Positions 7,466 to 15,045 of a stretch of 56,156 bases of DNA are shown piece after piece (the stretch's first letter is position 1; every line of letters begins with the position of its first letter). The stretch comes from Rathayibacter iranicus NCPPB 2253 = VKM Ac-1602. Lineage in GTDB: Bacteria; Actinomycetota; Actinomycetes; Actinomycetales; Microbacteriaceae. Under the pieces are notes generated by a model. The model had not been told where the DNA came from and did not search any database. It worked only from the letters and a program-made list of their open reading frames with translations. Made by a program: the position numbers and the translations under genes. The DNA lies in contig NZ_QGDV01000019.1 in the NCBI RefSeq assembly GCF_003149025.1, positions 1-56,156 on the forward strand. Reading direction: 5' to 3'.

Positions 7466-9451
7466 GTGATCGCCACCCCCGCCGACTACCGCGACGCCGT
7501 TCAGACCGCCCTCACCGCCGCGACCTCGTACTACGACGGCCCCGACTCTCTCCTCTCCGACGCCGACTACGACCAACTGCTTGACACGATCGCTGCCTTC
7601 GAGGACGAGCACCCCTCCGAGCGCGTCGAGCACCAGCTGTTCACGGCCGTGTCCGCCAGCACGAGCGGGGGCGGCGATGTCACCCACGCCACCCCGATGC
7701 TCTCCCTCGACAAGGCGAACACCCTCGAAGAGCTCAGCGCCTTCCTCGCCAAGGTGCCCGCTGGAACCGCGCTCAGCGTCGAACCGAAGCTCGACGGCAT
7801 GGCCGTCTCCGTCACCTACTTCGGCGGCGTCCTCACCCGAGTCGCCACCCGCGGCGACGGGGTCACCGGCGAGGACATCACCGACCGCGTCCTCGCGATC
7901 GCGGCCGCCGGGCTCCCCCAGCACATCGACGCGCCCGCGGAGCTGTTCGAGGTCCGCGGCGAACTGGTCATGAGCCGGGACGACTTCACCTACTCGAACA
8001 CGACTCGCGTCGCCGCAGGCAAGCCCGCCTTCGCAAACCCGCGCAACGCCACAGCCGGGAGCGTGCGGAAATCCTCCCTCGACTACGACGTGCGCCTGAG
8101 CTTCGTGCTCTACGACTCCACGCCCGCCGCGCCCGCGGACGCACTCACCGACCTCGGCTTCACCCACTCGGCGCTCCTGCTCCCGGCGACCGACGACGTC
8201 CTCGCCCAGGTCGCCGAGTTCGCAGAACTCCGCACGAGCACCGACTTCGCGTTCCCCACCGACGGCATCGTCATCAAGGTCATCGACCTCGCCGCCCGCC
8301 AGACCCTCGGCAACACCTCCCGCGCGCCGCGCTGGGCCATGGCATACAAGTACGCCGCCGACCGCGCCGTCACCACCCTCCGGGCCATCGAAGTCGGCGT
8401 CGGCCGCACCGGGAACATCAGCTACACCGCCCTCCTCGAGCCCGTCCTCGTCGACGGGTCCACTGTGGCGCGCGCGACGCTGCACAACCCGAAGTTCATC
8501 GCCGACCGTGACATCCGCGTCGGCGACCGCGTCTCGGTGCACAAGGCGAACGACATCATCCCCCGAGTGGAGCTGTCCTTCCCCGAGCACCGCGACCACA
8601 CCTCCATCCCCTACGAGCCGTCGACCGTCTGCCCCATCTCCGGGACGGAGCTGGACCGCAGCGGTGAGATCTGGCGCTCCACCGCACCGGAGGCAAGCCT
8701 CGGCGCGCTCATTGCGTACGCCGCCTCCCGCGACGCCCTTGATATCGACGGTCTCGGCACGGAGGTCGCGGACGCTCTCATCGAATCGAATCGTGTCAGC
8801 GACCTCGCTGACCTCTTCACCCTCACCGTCACCAACCTCGCCACCCTGAACCTCAACGCCGGGTCCACCGACGTCACGCCGCGTCTGCTCGGGGAGAGGA
8901 ACGCCGCCAAGATCCATGCGAACATTCAGGCGGCGAAGACACAGCCCCTCAACCGGTTCATCACCGCCCTCGGCATCCGCAAGTCCGGCCGCACCTTCGG
9001 CCGCCGACTCGCGAACCACTTCCACACCTTCAACGCCCTCCTCGCCACCGACGAGGCCGGCTTCCTCGCATCCGGTGTCGAAGGCATCGGCCCCGAACGC
9101 GCTCGCCTGTTCGCCGAGGGTTTCCAGGCTGCCCTCCCCGTCATCGAGAAACTCCGCGCCGCCGGTGCCACGATGGGCGAGACGCCGGTCGCGGGCACCA
9201 CAGCGGACAAGCCCCTCGACGGGATGAAGGTCGTCGTGTCCGGCGCGATGTCTGGCACTCTCGCCTCCCTGTCCCGCAACGAGGTGAACGAGCTCATCGA
9301 GAGCCTCGGCGGAGCGTCCTCCAGCTCAGTGTCGAAGGCGACGAGCCTGCTCGTCTCCTCAGAGGTGGGCACATCGAAGGCGACCAAAGCGACCGCCCTG
9401 GGCGTTCCGATCCTCACGCCGGAGGAGTTCGCGGCGATGATTGGACGCTGA
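7466..9451 (+). CDS. ligA: NAD-dependent DNA ligase with degenerate zinc finger
   Basis: 661 residues, full family length. Seals nicks using NAD. Domain Ia and adenylation domain: catalytic Lys108 in EPKLDGMA, then TRGDGVTGEDIT and the AMP-binding ALYKY-type block (MAYKYA). OB fold: VGVGRTGNISYTALLEPV. Helix-hairpin-helix region: IDGLGTEVADAL onwards. C-terminal BRCT domain in the last 80 residues (DGMKVVVSGAMSGTL onward). Oddity: the four-cysteine zinc finger normally between OB fold and HhH is reduced to a single Cys (VCPISGTELD, then IWRSTAPEAS where CxNxxCPAQ is expected). GTG start with AAGGAG 5 nt upstream. Accessory ligases occur on large actinobacterial plasmids and phages; this is presumably a second copy beside the chromosomal enzyme. 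Confidence 0.95.
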   Translation: MIATPADYRDAVQTALTAATSYYDGPDSLLSDADYDQLLDTIAAFEDEHPSERVEHQLFTAVSASTSGGGDVTHATPMLSLDKANTLEELSAFLAKVPAGTALSVEPKLDGMAVSVTYFGGVLTRVATRGDGVTGEDITDRVLAIAAAGLPQHIDAPAELFEVRGELVMSRDDFTYSNTTRVAAGKPAFANPRNATAGSVRKSSLDYDVRLSFVLYDSTPAAPADALTDLGFTHSALLLPATDDVLAQVAEFAELRTSTDFAFPTDGIVIKVIDLAARQTLGNTSRAPRWAMAYKYAADRAVTTLRAIEVGVGRTGNISYTALLEPVLVDGSTVARATLHNPKFIADRDIRVGDRVSVHKANDIIPRVELSFPEHRDHTSIPYEPSTVCPISGTELDRSGEIWRSTAPEASLGALIAYAASRDALDIDGLGTEVADALIESNRVSDLADLFTLTVTNLATLNLNAGSTDVTPRLLGERNAAKIHANIQAAKTQPLNRFITALGIRKSGRTFGRRLANHFHTFNALLATDEAGFLASGVEGIGPERARLFAEGFQAALPVIEKLRAAGATMGETPVAGTTADKPLDGMKVVVSGAMSGTLASLSRNEVNELIESLGGASSSSVSKATSLLVSSEVGTSKATKATALGVPILTPEEFAAMIGR

Positions 9452-9470
9452 GAGCACACCTCCCCGACGG

Positions 9471-9629
9471 GGCGCATAGGCGGGTCCTGAAGGGCATATC
9501 ACCGCTGTCGAAACCGGGAGCACGTTCCAGGATGCCGAGCGGATCATCGCGTCAGCGCTGCAGGCCGCGCAGTGCGGCCGGTGGCCGTTGCCGACGCTCG
9601 ACCGCGTCGTCGTGCCCTCGTCGGACTAG
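9471..9629 (+). other. Motif plus gene remnant without start codon
   Basis: GGCGCATAGG at 9471-9480 resembles the promoter motif. It is followed by an open frame reading ITAVETGSTFQDAERIIASA and then RWPLPTLDRVVVPSSD to the TAG at 9627. The composition looks coding, but there is no ATG/GTG/TTG near the front, so this is probably a remnant. It overlaps the end of the converging gene by 3 nt. Confidence 0.3.
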
Positions 9630-10147
9630 CTCACGGTCCAGCCTTCTGGGAGCCGCACGGGGCGGCCGGTGGCGCTGGAGAGGTAGACGAACTGTTCGCC
9701 GTCGATACCGTCTCCGTAGTCGACGGCGATGTTCTCGGAGTCGACGTAGCCGGCTTCTAACTCGGTGTAGCTCCACCGCTCACCTCGGTCAACGACGATG
9801 ACCTGGGTCTCCTGACCCGTCACCGGATCGCGGAGCTCGGCGGCGGTGTCCTCGTCGGGATTTCCCGGCGTGACAATGAGGCGCGGGTACTCGGCGTCGC
9901 GGACCTGCTTCTGCATGCCGGTCCACGCGTGCCACGCGGCGACCGGTGACGTCTGCAGGAGGTTCTGGAACGCCGACTCCAACGCCACCCGCGCCGCTCG
10001 GACATCGTGGACCATCGGTGCGGGTTCGGCGGCCGCGTCCACGGCGGGGGTGAGGGAGGCTTCCGGCGCCGAGTGGGCGTGGGCGGCGAAGCTGCCGGCG
10101 TTCTGCGGCTGACCGCGGGTGACCCGTGATTCGTCGAAGGTGCTCAT
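9626..10147 (-). CDS. HPRG-tag family protein (second copy)
   Basis: 173 residues from ATG 10145-10147. The N-terminus STFDESRVTRGQPQNAGSFA then AHAHSAPE carries the same tag as the proteins at 427 and 38183. The body has a helical part (RAARVALESAFQNLLQTSPV) and a C-terminal beta-rich part (TGQETQVIVVDRGERWSYTE, VYLSSATGRPVRLPEGW). No enzyme motif seen. Divergent from lepB; the two genes share a 51-bp region holding one copy of each leader motif. Confidence 0.7.
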   Translation of the reverse strand: MSTFDESRVTRGQPQNAGSFAAHAHSAPEASLTPAVDAAAEPAPMVHDVRAARVALESAFQNLLQTSPVAAWHAWTGMQKQVRDAEYPRLIVTPGNPDEDTAAELRDPVTGQETQVIVVDRGERWSYTELEAGYVDSENIAVDYGDGIDGEQFVYLSSATGRPVRLPEGWTVS

Positions 10148-10153
10148 GCCGGT

Positions 10154-10163
10154 CATGTACGCG
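10154..10163 (-). promoter_or_regulatory. CCGCGTACAT leader of HPRG-tag gene
   Basis: The minus strand reads CCGCGTACATGACCGGC then ATGAGC, nearly identical to the leader at 434-443. Confidence 0.45.
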
Positions 10164-10183
10164 GTGCATCCGCATACGTTCAA

Positions 10184-10192
10184 GCGCATAGA
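10184..10192 (+). promoter_or_regulatory. GCGCATAGA promoter motif of lepB
   Basis: The motif is followed by GCGTCG and then the GTG at 10199. Spacing and sequence suggest a -10 box of a leaderless lepB mRNA. Confidence 0.55.
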
Positions 10193-10198
10193 GCGTCG

Positions 10199-10891
10199 GT
10201 GACCCACTCCAAGACGTTTCCGCTCGCACCGTTGACACCTGAGCTGCGACGCCCTCGCGACGCTCAAGCGCGTCGGCTGCGCCGGCACCGGAGGACCCGA
10301 CGGCGCATCACCAGCTACGCGAGCTTCATCGCGATCGTGACTGTCCTCGCGCTGCCCATCGGGCAGTTCGCAGTCCGAACCGTCTTCATCCCGTCCGAGT
10401 CGATGGCGGACACCCTCGCCGTCGGGGACCTCGTCATCGTAAACCGTCTCCCGAGCTACGCGACCGAACTCAAGCGGGGCGACATCGTCGTGTTCTCCGA
10501 CCGCAACGACTGGCTCGGAACCGCGGACGGCGGCGAGACGCACCTGGTGAAACGCGTCATCGGTCTGCCCGGCGACCATGTCAGCTACACCGTCGGTGGC
10601 GAGCACCTCCTCGTCAACGGCGAGCCCATCGACGAGGCCTACATCGCCGGTGGCAGCCTCCCATCACGGACCGCGTTCGACGTAGTCGTGCCGGAGTGCA
10701 GCCTCTGGGTGCTCGGCGATAACCGGGACAACTCCGCTGACTCGCGCGCCTACGTTGACGGCCCGGGGAGCGGTTTCGTGCCCATGAGCGACGTCCTCGG
10801 CACCGCAGTCGCGATGGTCTGGCCGGTTCCGCGCTTCGGGCTGCTGCACGACTATCGGGACGCGTTCGCGGACGTGCCCGACGCCCGCTGA
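10199..10891 (+). CDS. lepB: Type I signal peptidase
   Basis: 230 residues, family S26. Cleaves signal peptides at the outer membrane face. After a basic N-terminus (RRLRRHRRTRRR) a single membrane helix covers about residues 38-58. Then FIPSESMADTL with the catalytic Ser68, KRGDIVVF, HLVKRVIGLPGD with the catalytic Lys118, and GDNRDNSADSR. The GTG start lies 6 nt after the promoter motif with no Shine-Dalgarno, so probably leaderless. A plasmid-borne peptidase could serve exported conjugation proteins such as the NlpC/P60 hydrolase; that link is inference. Confidence 0.93.
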   Translation: MTHSKTFPLAPLTPELRRPRDAQARRLRRHRRTRRRITSYASFIAIVTVLALPIGQFAVRTVFIPSESMADTLAVGDLVIVNRLPSYATELKRGDIVVFSDRNDWLGTADGGETHLVKRVIGLPGDHVSYTVGGEHLLVNGEPIDEAYIAGGSLPSRTAFDVVVPECSLWVLGDNRDNSADSRAYVDGPGSGFVPMSDVLGTAVAMVWPVPRFGLLHDYRDAFADVPDAR

Positions 10892-10909
10892 GTACCTGCC
10901 GCTTCGTGA

Positions 10910-10918
10910 GCGCATAGA
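10910..10918 (+). promoter_or_regulatory. GCGCATAGA promoter motif
   Basis: The motif is followed by CGAGAGC and then ATG 10926. Same 7-nt geometry as the metallophosphoesterase promoter. Confidence 0.55.
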
Positions 10919-10925
10919 CGAGAGC

Positions 10926-11063
10926 ATGAACCCGAAACTCATCGTCCCGCACCTGACCGCGCCCGTCCTCCGCGCCGCTCTCGCGCAGGTGATGCCGCCG
11001 CGGCCCGAAGTCGCTCTGCGGACGACCCTGAGCGAGCAGGTCGCTGCGTTCTTCCGCCCGTGA
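10926..11063 (+). CDS. Small hypothetical protein (45 aa)
   Basis: Starts MNPKLIVPHLTAPVLRAALA, mixed helical with C-terminal TTLSEQVAAFFRP; ends at TGA 11061-11063. Too short for a family call. Kept because the start sits exactly where the recurrent motif predicts and codon use is typical. Confidence 0.5.
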   Translation: MNPKLIVPHLTAPVLRAALAQVMPPRPEVALRTTLSEQVAAFFRP

Positions 11064-11089
11064 CGACCGACCGCGCCTAACGGTCACAG

Positions 11090-11956
11090 GACCACCAGCA
11101 CAGCCCTCGCCTGCCAGTCCCCCTCGGACATCGACACCGCCCTCTCAGCCCTCTACGACGACGGCTTCACCGCCACAACGACGCTCGGACAGCTGCAGCG
11201 TCAGCAGGCACAGATCGCGTCCTTCATCACGAAAGCCGCCACCGGAGTTCTGGGCAACTCGTCCTGCCATCTGGCGGACGTCGACGCCTTCGAGCCTAGG
11301 CTCGTACGAAGCTCGATGAGGAGCGCGTCCGCGCAGCCACTACGAGGCCGAGTTCACCCGCCGTGGCGGCTGGACCCGCGCGTTCCTCGTCCGCAACACG
11401 AACGGGCACGTGCACGCCACCCGCTCCTGCACTACCTGCTTCGCGGACACGGACTTCGCGTGGCTGACCGAGTACTTCGGCAAGCCCGATGAGACTGTCG
11501 TCGGCGACGCAGGCGAGGCCGCCTGCACCGTCTGCTACCTGACCGCGCCGGTGGAAATCCTCCGACACCCGTGCGTCATGGAACCCGCGGACCGTCGGGC
11601 CGCCCGTCTCGCCCGGGAAACAAAATCCGCTGCAAAGGCCGTGATTCTCAATCAGGTTTGTCAAGCCAGCGGGGGGATCGGTGCGGCCCACGTCCAGAAC
11701 CACTGCGGTGAAGCCGTGCGCATCATGTACCGCCAAGACGAAGGAGCGTCGCGAACGAGAGTGGGAAGTACTTCGGCGGGAGTAGAAGCAGGAGCGCGAT
11801 GAACGCGATGCGTGGATCCGCTCCGAGCTCGAGAAGGGGCGTTCCCCTAGTGACCTCTACGCCGAGCTGGTTGGAAAGTATGAGACCAACGGGCCTCTTC
11901 CCATGCTTCAGCAACTCGAAGCCGAGATCCGCGGTGCCGCTCACTCGGCTGAGTGA
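11090..11956 (+). pseudogene. CxxC-type actinobacterial plasmid/phage protein, decayed
   Basis: Pieces of one protein in several frames: SDIDTALSALYDDGFTATTT (about 11125), KLDEERVRAA (about 11315), then EFTRRGGWTRAFLVRNTNGH followed by HATRSCTTCFADTDFAWLTE and EAACTVCYLTAPVE, i.e. two CxxC pairs, probably a zinc ribbon. The tail (about 11740-11956) is basic and helical (KQERDERDAWIRSELEKGRS) and is interrupted by an in-frame TAG near 11790. I know this layout from hypothetical proteins common in actinobacterial plasmids and phages; function unknown. At least two frameshifts plus one stop, and no start codon recognised. Confidence 0.7.
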
Positions 11957-12333
11957 CCATTCGTGCTGGCTCGATGTGCCAAGCATCTGACCCGTAGCCT
12001 CCGAGTCTAGTTCGGCCGATCTGCGACTGTTGGCGCCGGCCCGACGCCGCGGCCGGCTGCGAAGTTGAGTCATGTGAGCGCCCGCGCGAGAACCCTGTGC
12101 AGTACCGCAGGCCGTGCTCGACGCGGGAGCAGAACTCTGCCATGCGAACGCTCGGCCGTGGGGTGGAGATGGGTGTGTGCTGCGTACGCCGACTCGTGAG
12201 AGATCAATCGTGCCAAGCATCGGTCGGCGGCGCGGCTCGCTTGGCGTCCGGGCGACGTGAGAACACGATCTGACGGGGGTCTGCGGTGCGTCCGGCCGCG
12301 GACGATGGCGGAGGTCGCTGACATGATGACCGA
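11957..12333. other. Gene-free stretch
   Basis: About 380 bp with no convincing coding frame on either strand. The only pattern noticed is GTGCCAAGCATC occurring twice (about 11979 and 12211). Confidence 0.5.
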
Positions 12334-13047
12334 GTGTTGATCGCTTACGTGGACGAGTCCTATACCCAGGACTTCTACTTCATCGGCGCTGCCGTGACGA
12401 CGCAGGAGAAGTGGGAGCAGCTCGAGCAGGGCTACGCCGCCCTTCGGGAGCAGATCGCCGCGGACCACGGGGTCCCGGCCGATGTCGAGTTCCACGGGCA
12501 CGAGCTGATGGGTGGCGCCGGCGAGTGGGCTCCTCTGCGGGGGAAGCATCGCGAGGCGGCCGGAATATATGCGGCCGCGCTGCGCGTCGCGCAGGAGGCC
12601 GAAGTCCGCTACCTGTTCCGTGGGGTGGACGTGAAGCGTCTGAACGCTCGGTACCGGTACCCGGAGCAGCCGCACAAGATCGTGCTGCAGCACCTGCTCG
12701 AGCGGGTGAACGAGTACCGCCGTAACGTCTTCTCCTTCCATACCGAGGAGGTGATCGTCGTCGCCGACGAGATCGCGACGCAGGAGGAACACCGGCGGCA
12801 GTTCGAGAGCTACCGGTTGCTGGGCACGCCGGGCTACCTGACGAGCCGCCTTGACCTGATTTCATCCCCGATCCAGTTCGCGTCCTCGAGGAACGCCGCC
12901 GGGGTGCAGGCGGCCGACCTCGCGGTCTACCTGCATCGACGCCGCCAGACGGTAACAGAGACGCACCCGAAGTCCGCGGCGACGATGGCGCGGTTGAGCG
13001 GCCTGGTCGCCGCGTCGACGTCACACGACCGGATCTGGACGCCTTAA
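12334..13047 (+). CDS. DUF3800 domain protein
   Basis: 237 residues. Opens with the DUF3800 signature (LIAYVDESYTQDFYFIGAAV, Asp then a second strand). It continues with EFHGHELM, a central helix block and the C-terminal IQFASSRNAAGVQAADLAVY, where the QxAD motif gives the late acidic residue. The fold is RNase H-like and presumed nucleic-acid active, but biochemistry is scarce. GTG start at 12334 from ORF extent. A clean terminator hairpin follows the stop by 3 nt, so it is a monocistronic unit. Confidence 0.88.
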   Translation: MLIAYVDESYTQDFYFIGAAVTTQEKWEQLEQGYAALREQIAADHGVPADVEFHGHELMGGAGEWAPLRGKHREAAGIYAAALRVAQEAEVRYLFRGVDVKRLNARYRYPEQPHKIVLQHLLERVNEYRRNVFSFHTEEVIVVADEIATQEEHRRQFESYRLLGTPGYLTSRLDLISSPIQFASSRNAAGVQAADLAVYLHRRRQTVTETHPKSAATMARLSGLVAASTSHDRIWTP

Positions 13048-13050
13048 AAA

Positions 13051-13078
13051 CTAAGACCCCACCGAGGCGGGGTCTTAG
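13051..13078. terminator. Bidirectional hairpin terminator
   Basis: Perfect 10-bp stem CTAAGACCCC / GGGGTCTTAG with an 8-nt loop, preceded by TTAAAAA. No long T-tract on the plus strand. It separates the DUF3800 gene from the converging acetyltransferase remnant. Confidence 0.8.
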
Positions 13079-13149
13079 GCTGGCAACGTTCCGGGAACCG
13101 GCCCGTTGTGACGATCACGATACACGCGGATCCTGGACGAGTCACGACG

Positions 13150-13560
13150 TCACGGGCGCCGCCATTCGATGAGGATCGTGTCGCGCCAGCGGCCGGCCGC
13201 TGGCGCGTACGTCATCTGCGCGATGCGTTCGCGAGTGCCCACGCGGCGGAATCCGGCGTGGTCGTGGAGGGCAAGGCTGGGGGTGCTCTCGGGGAAGATG
13301 CTCGCCTGAATCGTCCACAGGTCCGCATCGTTTGCTGCGCTGATGAGCGCGGCGAGCAGCATCGAACCGATGCCGCGGCCTCATGCGGCGGTGGCGATGT
13401 AGACGGAGTGCTCGACCACGCCCCGATAGGCCGGCCGGGTCGAGACCTTCGACAACGCGCCCCAGCCGAGAGATCTGTTCTCCGTCGACGAGGTGGCGTG
13501 ACCGGTCGAAATCCCCTCTTCGCGCCGGCACTCGATTCCCTCGCGGGGATGCTCACCCGC
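13150..13560 (-). pseudogene. GNAT acetyltransferase (PAT/ArsN1-like), dead
   Basis: One frame reads EEGISTGHATSSTE, then GWGALSKVSTRPAYRGVVEH and SVYIATAA, then a TGA where an Arg is expected. It continues GRGIGSMLLAALISAANDAD (acetyl-CoA loop), WTIQASIFPESTPSLALHDH and AGFRRVGTRERIAQM to the stop at 13150. This is the phosphinothricin/arsinothricin N-acetyltransferase pattern. The segment between the ATGHAT-like strand and GWGALS is about 25 residues too short, so there is also a deletion. It sits downstream of the ArsR-ArsC fusion gene on the same strand, fitting an arsN1 role before it was lost. Confidence 0.75.
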
Positions 13561-13566
13561 GCCTGA

Positions 13567-14235
13567 TCAGGCGGCAGTGACTCTCGCGGCGAGTGCGTCG
13601 ACGCGCGCGGCGAGCTCGTCATAGGCGGCATCGAACGCGGAGTCCGAGCCGGCAGGTACGGGGTCGGGGATCGACCAGTGCAGCGCGTCCGAGCCCAGTT
13701 CCTCATGGGCGGCATCGCAGACCGTGATCACGAGGTCGGTGTCGGCCGCGACGTCCGCGAATTGCTGCGGAGCCCTTTCCGTCAGCGTCAGGCCGTGCCG
13801 CTCGGCAGTCGCGATCGCGCCAGCCGCGATCGCCGCGGCGGGGTGCGTGCCGGCGGACGCCACGGGGATGGGGCTGCGCTGCGCCCAGAGCTGGGCGGCG
13901 AGCTGGGAGCGGGCGGAGTTCGCGGTGCACACGAACAGCACCCGCCGCGCGGCCGCTGTGGTCGAGGGGCCGAGCTGGTCGAACGCTTCGGGGACCAGAT
14001 GGACGTAGCTGCGGCGCCGGTCCGCTTCGGAGCGGCGCCGGAGGATCATGCCCTCGCGCTCGAGGACGGCGAGGTGGTGCGCGACGAGATTCGAGGGCAT
14101 CCCGAGCCGGTCCTGCAACTCCCGCGGCGCAAGGTCACCAAGGGTGAGCAGGTCGGTGATCCGCAGGCGCGCGGGGTCGCTGAGGGCCGCGTGCCGGGCG
14201 GCGCGCGCTTCCAATTCGGTTCGCTCGGTGTTCAT
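13567..14235 (-). CDS. ArsR-type repressor fused to LMW arsenate reductase/phosphatase
   Basis: 222 residues. Residues 1-90: winged helix of the ArsR/SmtB type (LSDPARLRITDLL, GMPSNLVAHHLAVLEREGMI, RRRSEADRRRSYVHL). Residues about 95-222: low-molecular-weight phosphatase fold with P-loop VLFVCTANSARSQLA (CX5R type), ASAGTHPA and the late acidic loop IPDPVPAG. Such ArsR-ArsC fusions occur in actinobacterial arsenic clusters and couple sensing to arsenate reduction. I see no cysteine trio in the ArsR part for classic arsenite binding. Divergent from the aquaporin gene across 37 bp (14236-14272) containing CTCAATCTTGACTGAG, a probable operator. Confidence 0.9.
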   Translation of the reverse strand: MNTERTELEARAARHAALSDPARLRITDLLTLGDLAPRELQDRLGMPSNLVAHHLAVLEREGMILRRRSEADRRRSYVHLVPEAFDQLGPSTTAAARRVLFVCTANSARSQLAAQLWAQRSPIPVASAGTHPAAAIAAGAIATAERHGLTLTERAPQQFADVAADTDLVITVCDAAHEELGSDALHWSIPDPVPAGSDSAFDAAYDELAARVDALAARVTAA

Positions 14236-14240
14236 TGACT

Positions 14241-14256
14241 CAATCTTGACTGAGTG
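14241..14256. promoter_or_regulatory. Putative ArsR operator
   Basis: CTCAATCTTGACTGAG is an imperfect palindrome (CTCA...TGAG) in the short region between the divergent ArsR-ArsC fusion and aquaporin genes, where an autoregulatory operator is expected. Confidence 0.4.
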
Positions 14257-14272
14257 ATCGTGAGCGGTCAAG

Positions 14273-15028
14273 ATGGCCGACGACATGGACACCACTTCCC
14301 CTCCTCCGCTCGCTCGTCGGGCCGTGGCCGAGTTCCTCGGCACGGGCCTGCTCGTGGCGATCGTCGTCGGCTCCGGCATCGCCGCCCAGTCGCTCTCTCC
14401 GGACGACGTCGGCCTGCAACTGCTGGAGAACTCCCTCGCGACAGCTCTGGGACTGGCGGTGCTGATCCTCGTCTTCGGGCCGGTGTCGGGGGCGCACTTC
14501 AACCCGCTCGTGTCCGCCGTCGACGCTCTCCTCGGTCGTCGCGACCGCACCGGCCTGTCCGGGCGGGAGCTGGCGGTGTTCGTGGGCGCTCAGCTGCTCG
14601 GCGGCATCGGCGGCGCGGTCCTCGCGAACGCGATGTTCGAGGTTCCGACGGCTATCGCGACGACCGAGCGCGTCACCGCCGGGCACCTACTCGGGGAGGT
14701 CGTCGCCACCGCGGGCCTGGTCCTCGTGATCCTCTCCCTCGCCAGCACGAACCGCGGCCCGCTCGCGGCGGCCGCGGTCGGCGCGTACATCGGTGCGGCG
14801 TATTGGTTCACGTCATCGACCTCGTTCGCGAACCCCGCCGTGACCCTCGGCCGCGTCTTCACAGACACTTTCGCCGGCATCGCCCCCACCTCCGTCCTGC
14901 CCTTCATCGCCGCACAGCTCATCGGCGCCGCGATCGGCGTCGGCATAGCCGTGTTTCTCTTCCCGGGCGTCGCCCGGGCGGCCGGGAGCCTCGTGATCCC
15001 GGCCACCTCGACCTCCTCGCACGTCTGA
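14273..15028 (+). CDS. MIP/aquaporin channel of arsenic cluster (AqpS-like)
   Basis: About 250 residues, six hydrophobic helices. Two half-helix motifs: SGAHFNPLVS (NPL variant of NPA) and SFANPAVTLGR. Aquaglyceroporins in ars clusters let arsenite leave passively after arsenate is reduced, replacing an ArsB/Acr3 pump; none is present in the window. ATG at 14273 or 14285 possible. First gene of an operon with the flavoprotein (17-nt gap) and arsC (4-nt overlap). Confidence 0.9.
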   Translation: MADDMDTTSPPPLARRAVAEFLGTGLLVAIVVGSGIAAQSLSPDDVGLQLLENSLATALGLAVLILVFGPVSGAHFNPLVSAVDALLGRRDRTGLSGRELAVFVGAQLLGGIGGAVLANAMFEVPTAIATTERVTAGHLLGEVVATAGLVLVILSLASTNRGPLAAAAVGAYIGAAYWFTSSTSFANPAVTLGRVFTDTFAGIAPTSVLPFIAAQLIGAAIGVGIAVFLFPGVARAAGSLVIPATSTSSHV

Positions 15029-15045
15029 TCCGAAAGGCCCATCTG

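Noticed and set aside
7172-9025. 617-aa minus-strand open frame opposite ligA
   Set aside because: Gly/Val/Glu/Asp-rich antisense translation of a GC-rich gene; no domain, and ligA on the other strand is full-length and unambiguous.
11979-12222. GTGCCAAGCATC occurring twice
   Set aside because: Only two copies of 12 bp, no symmetry and no nearby gene start.
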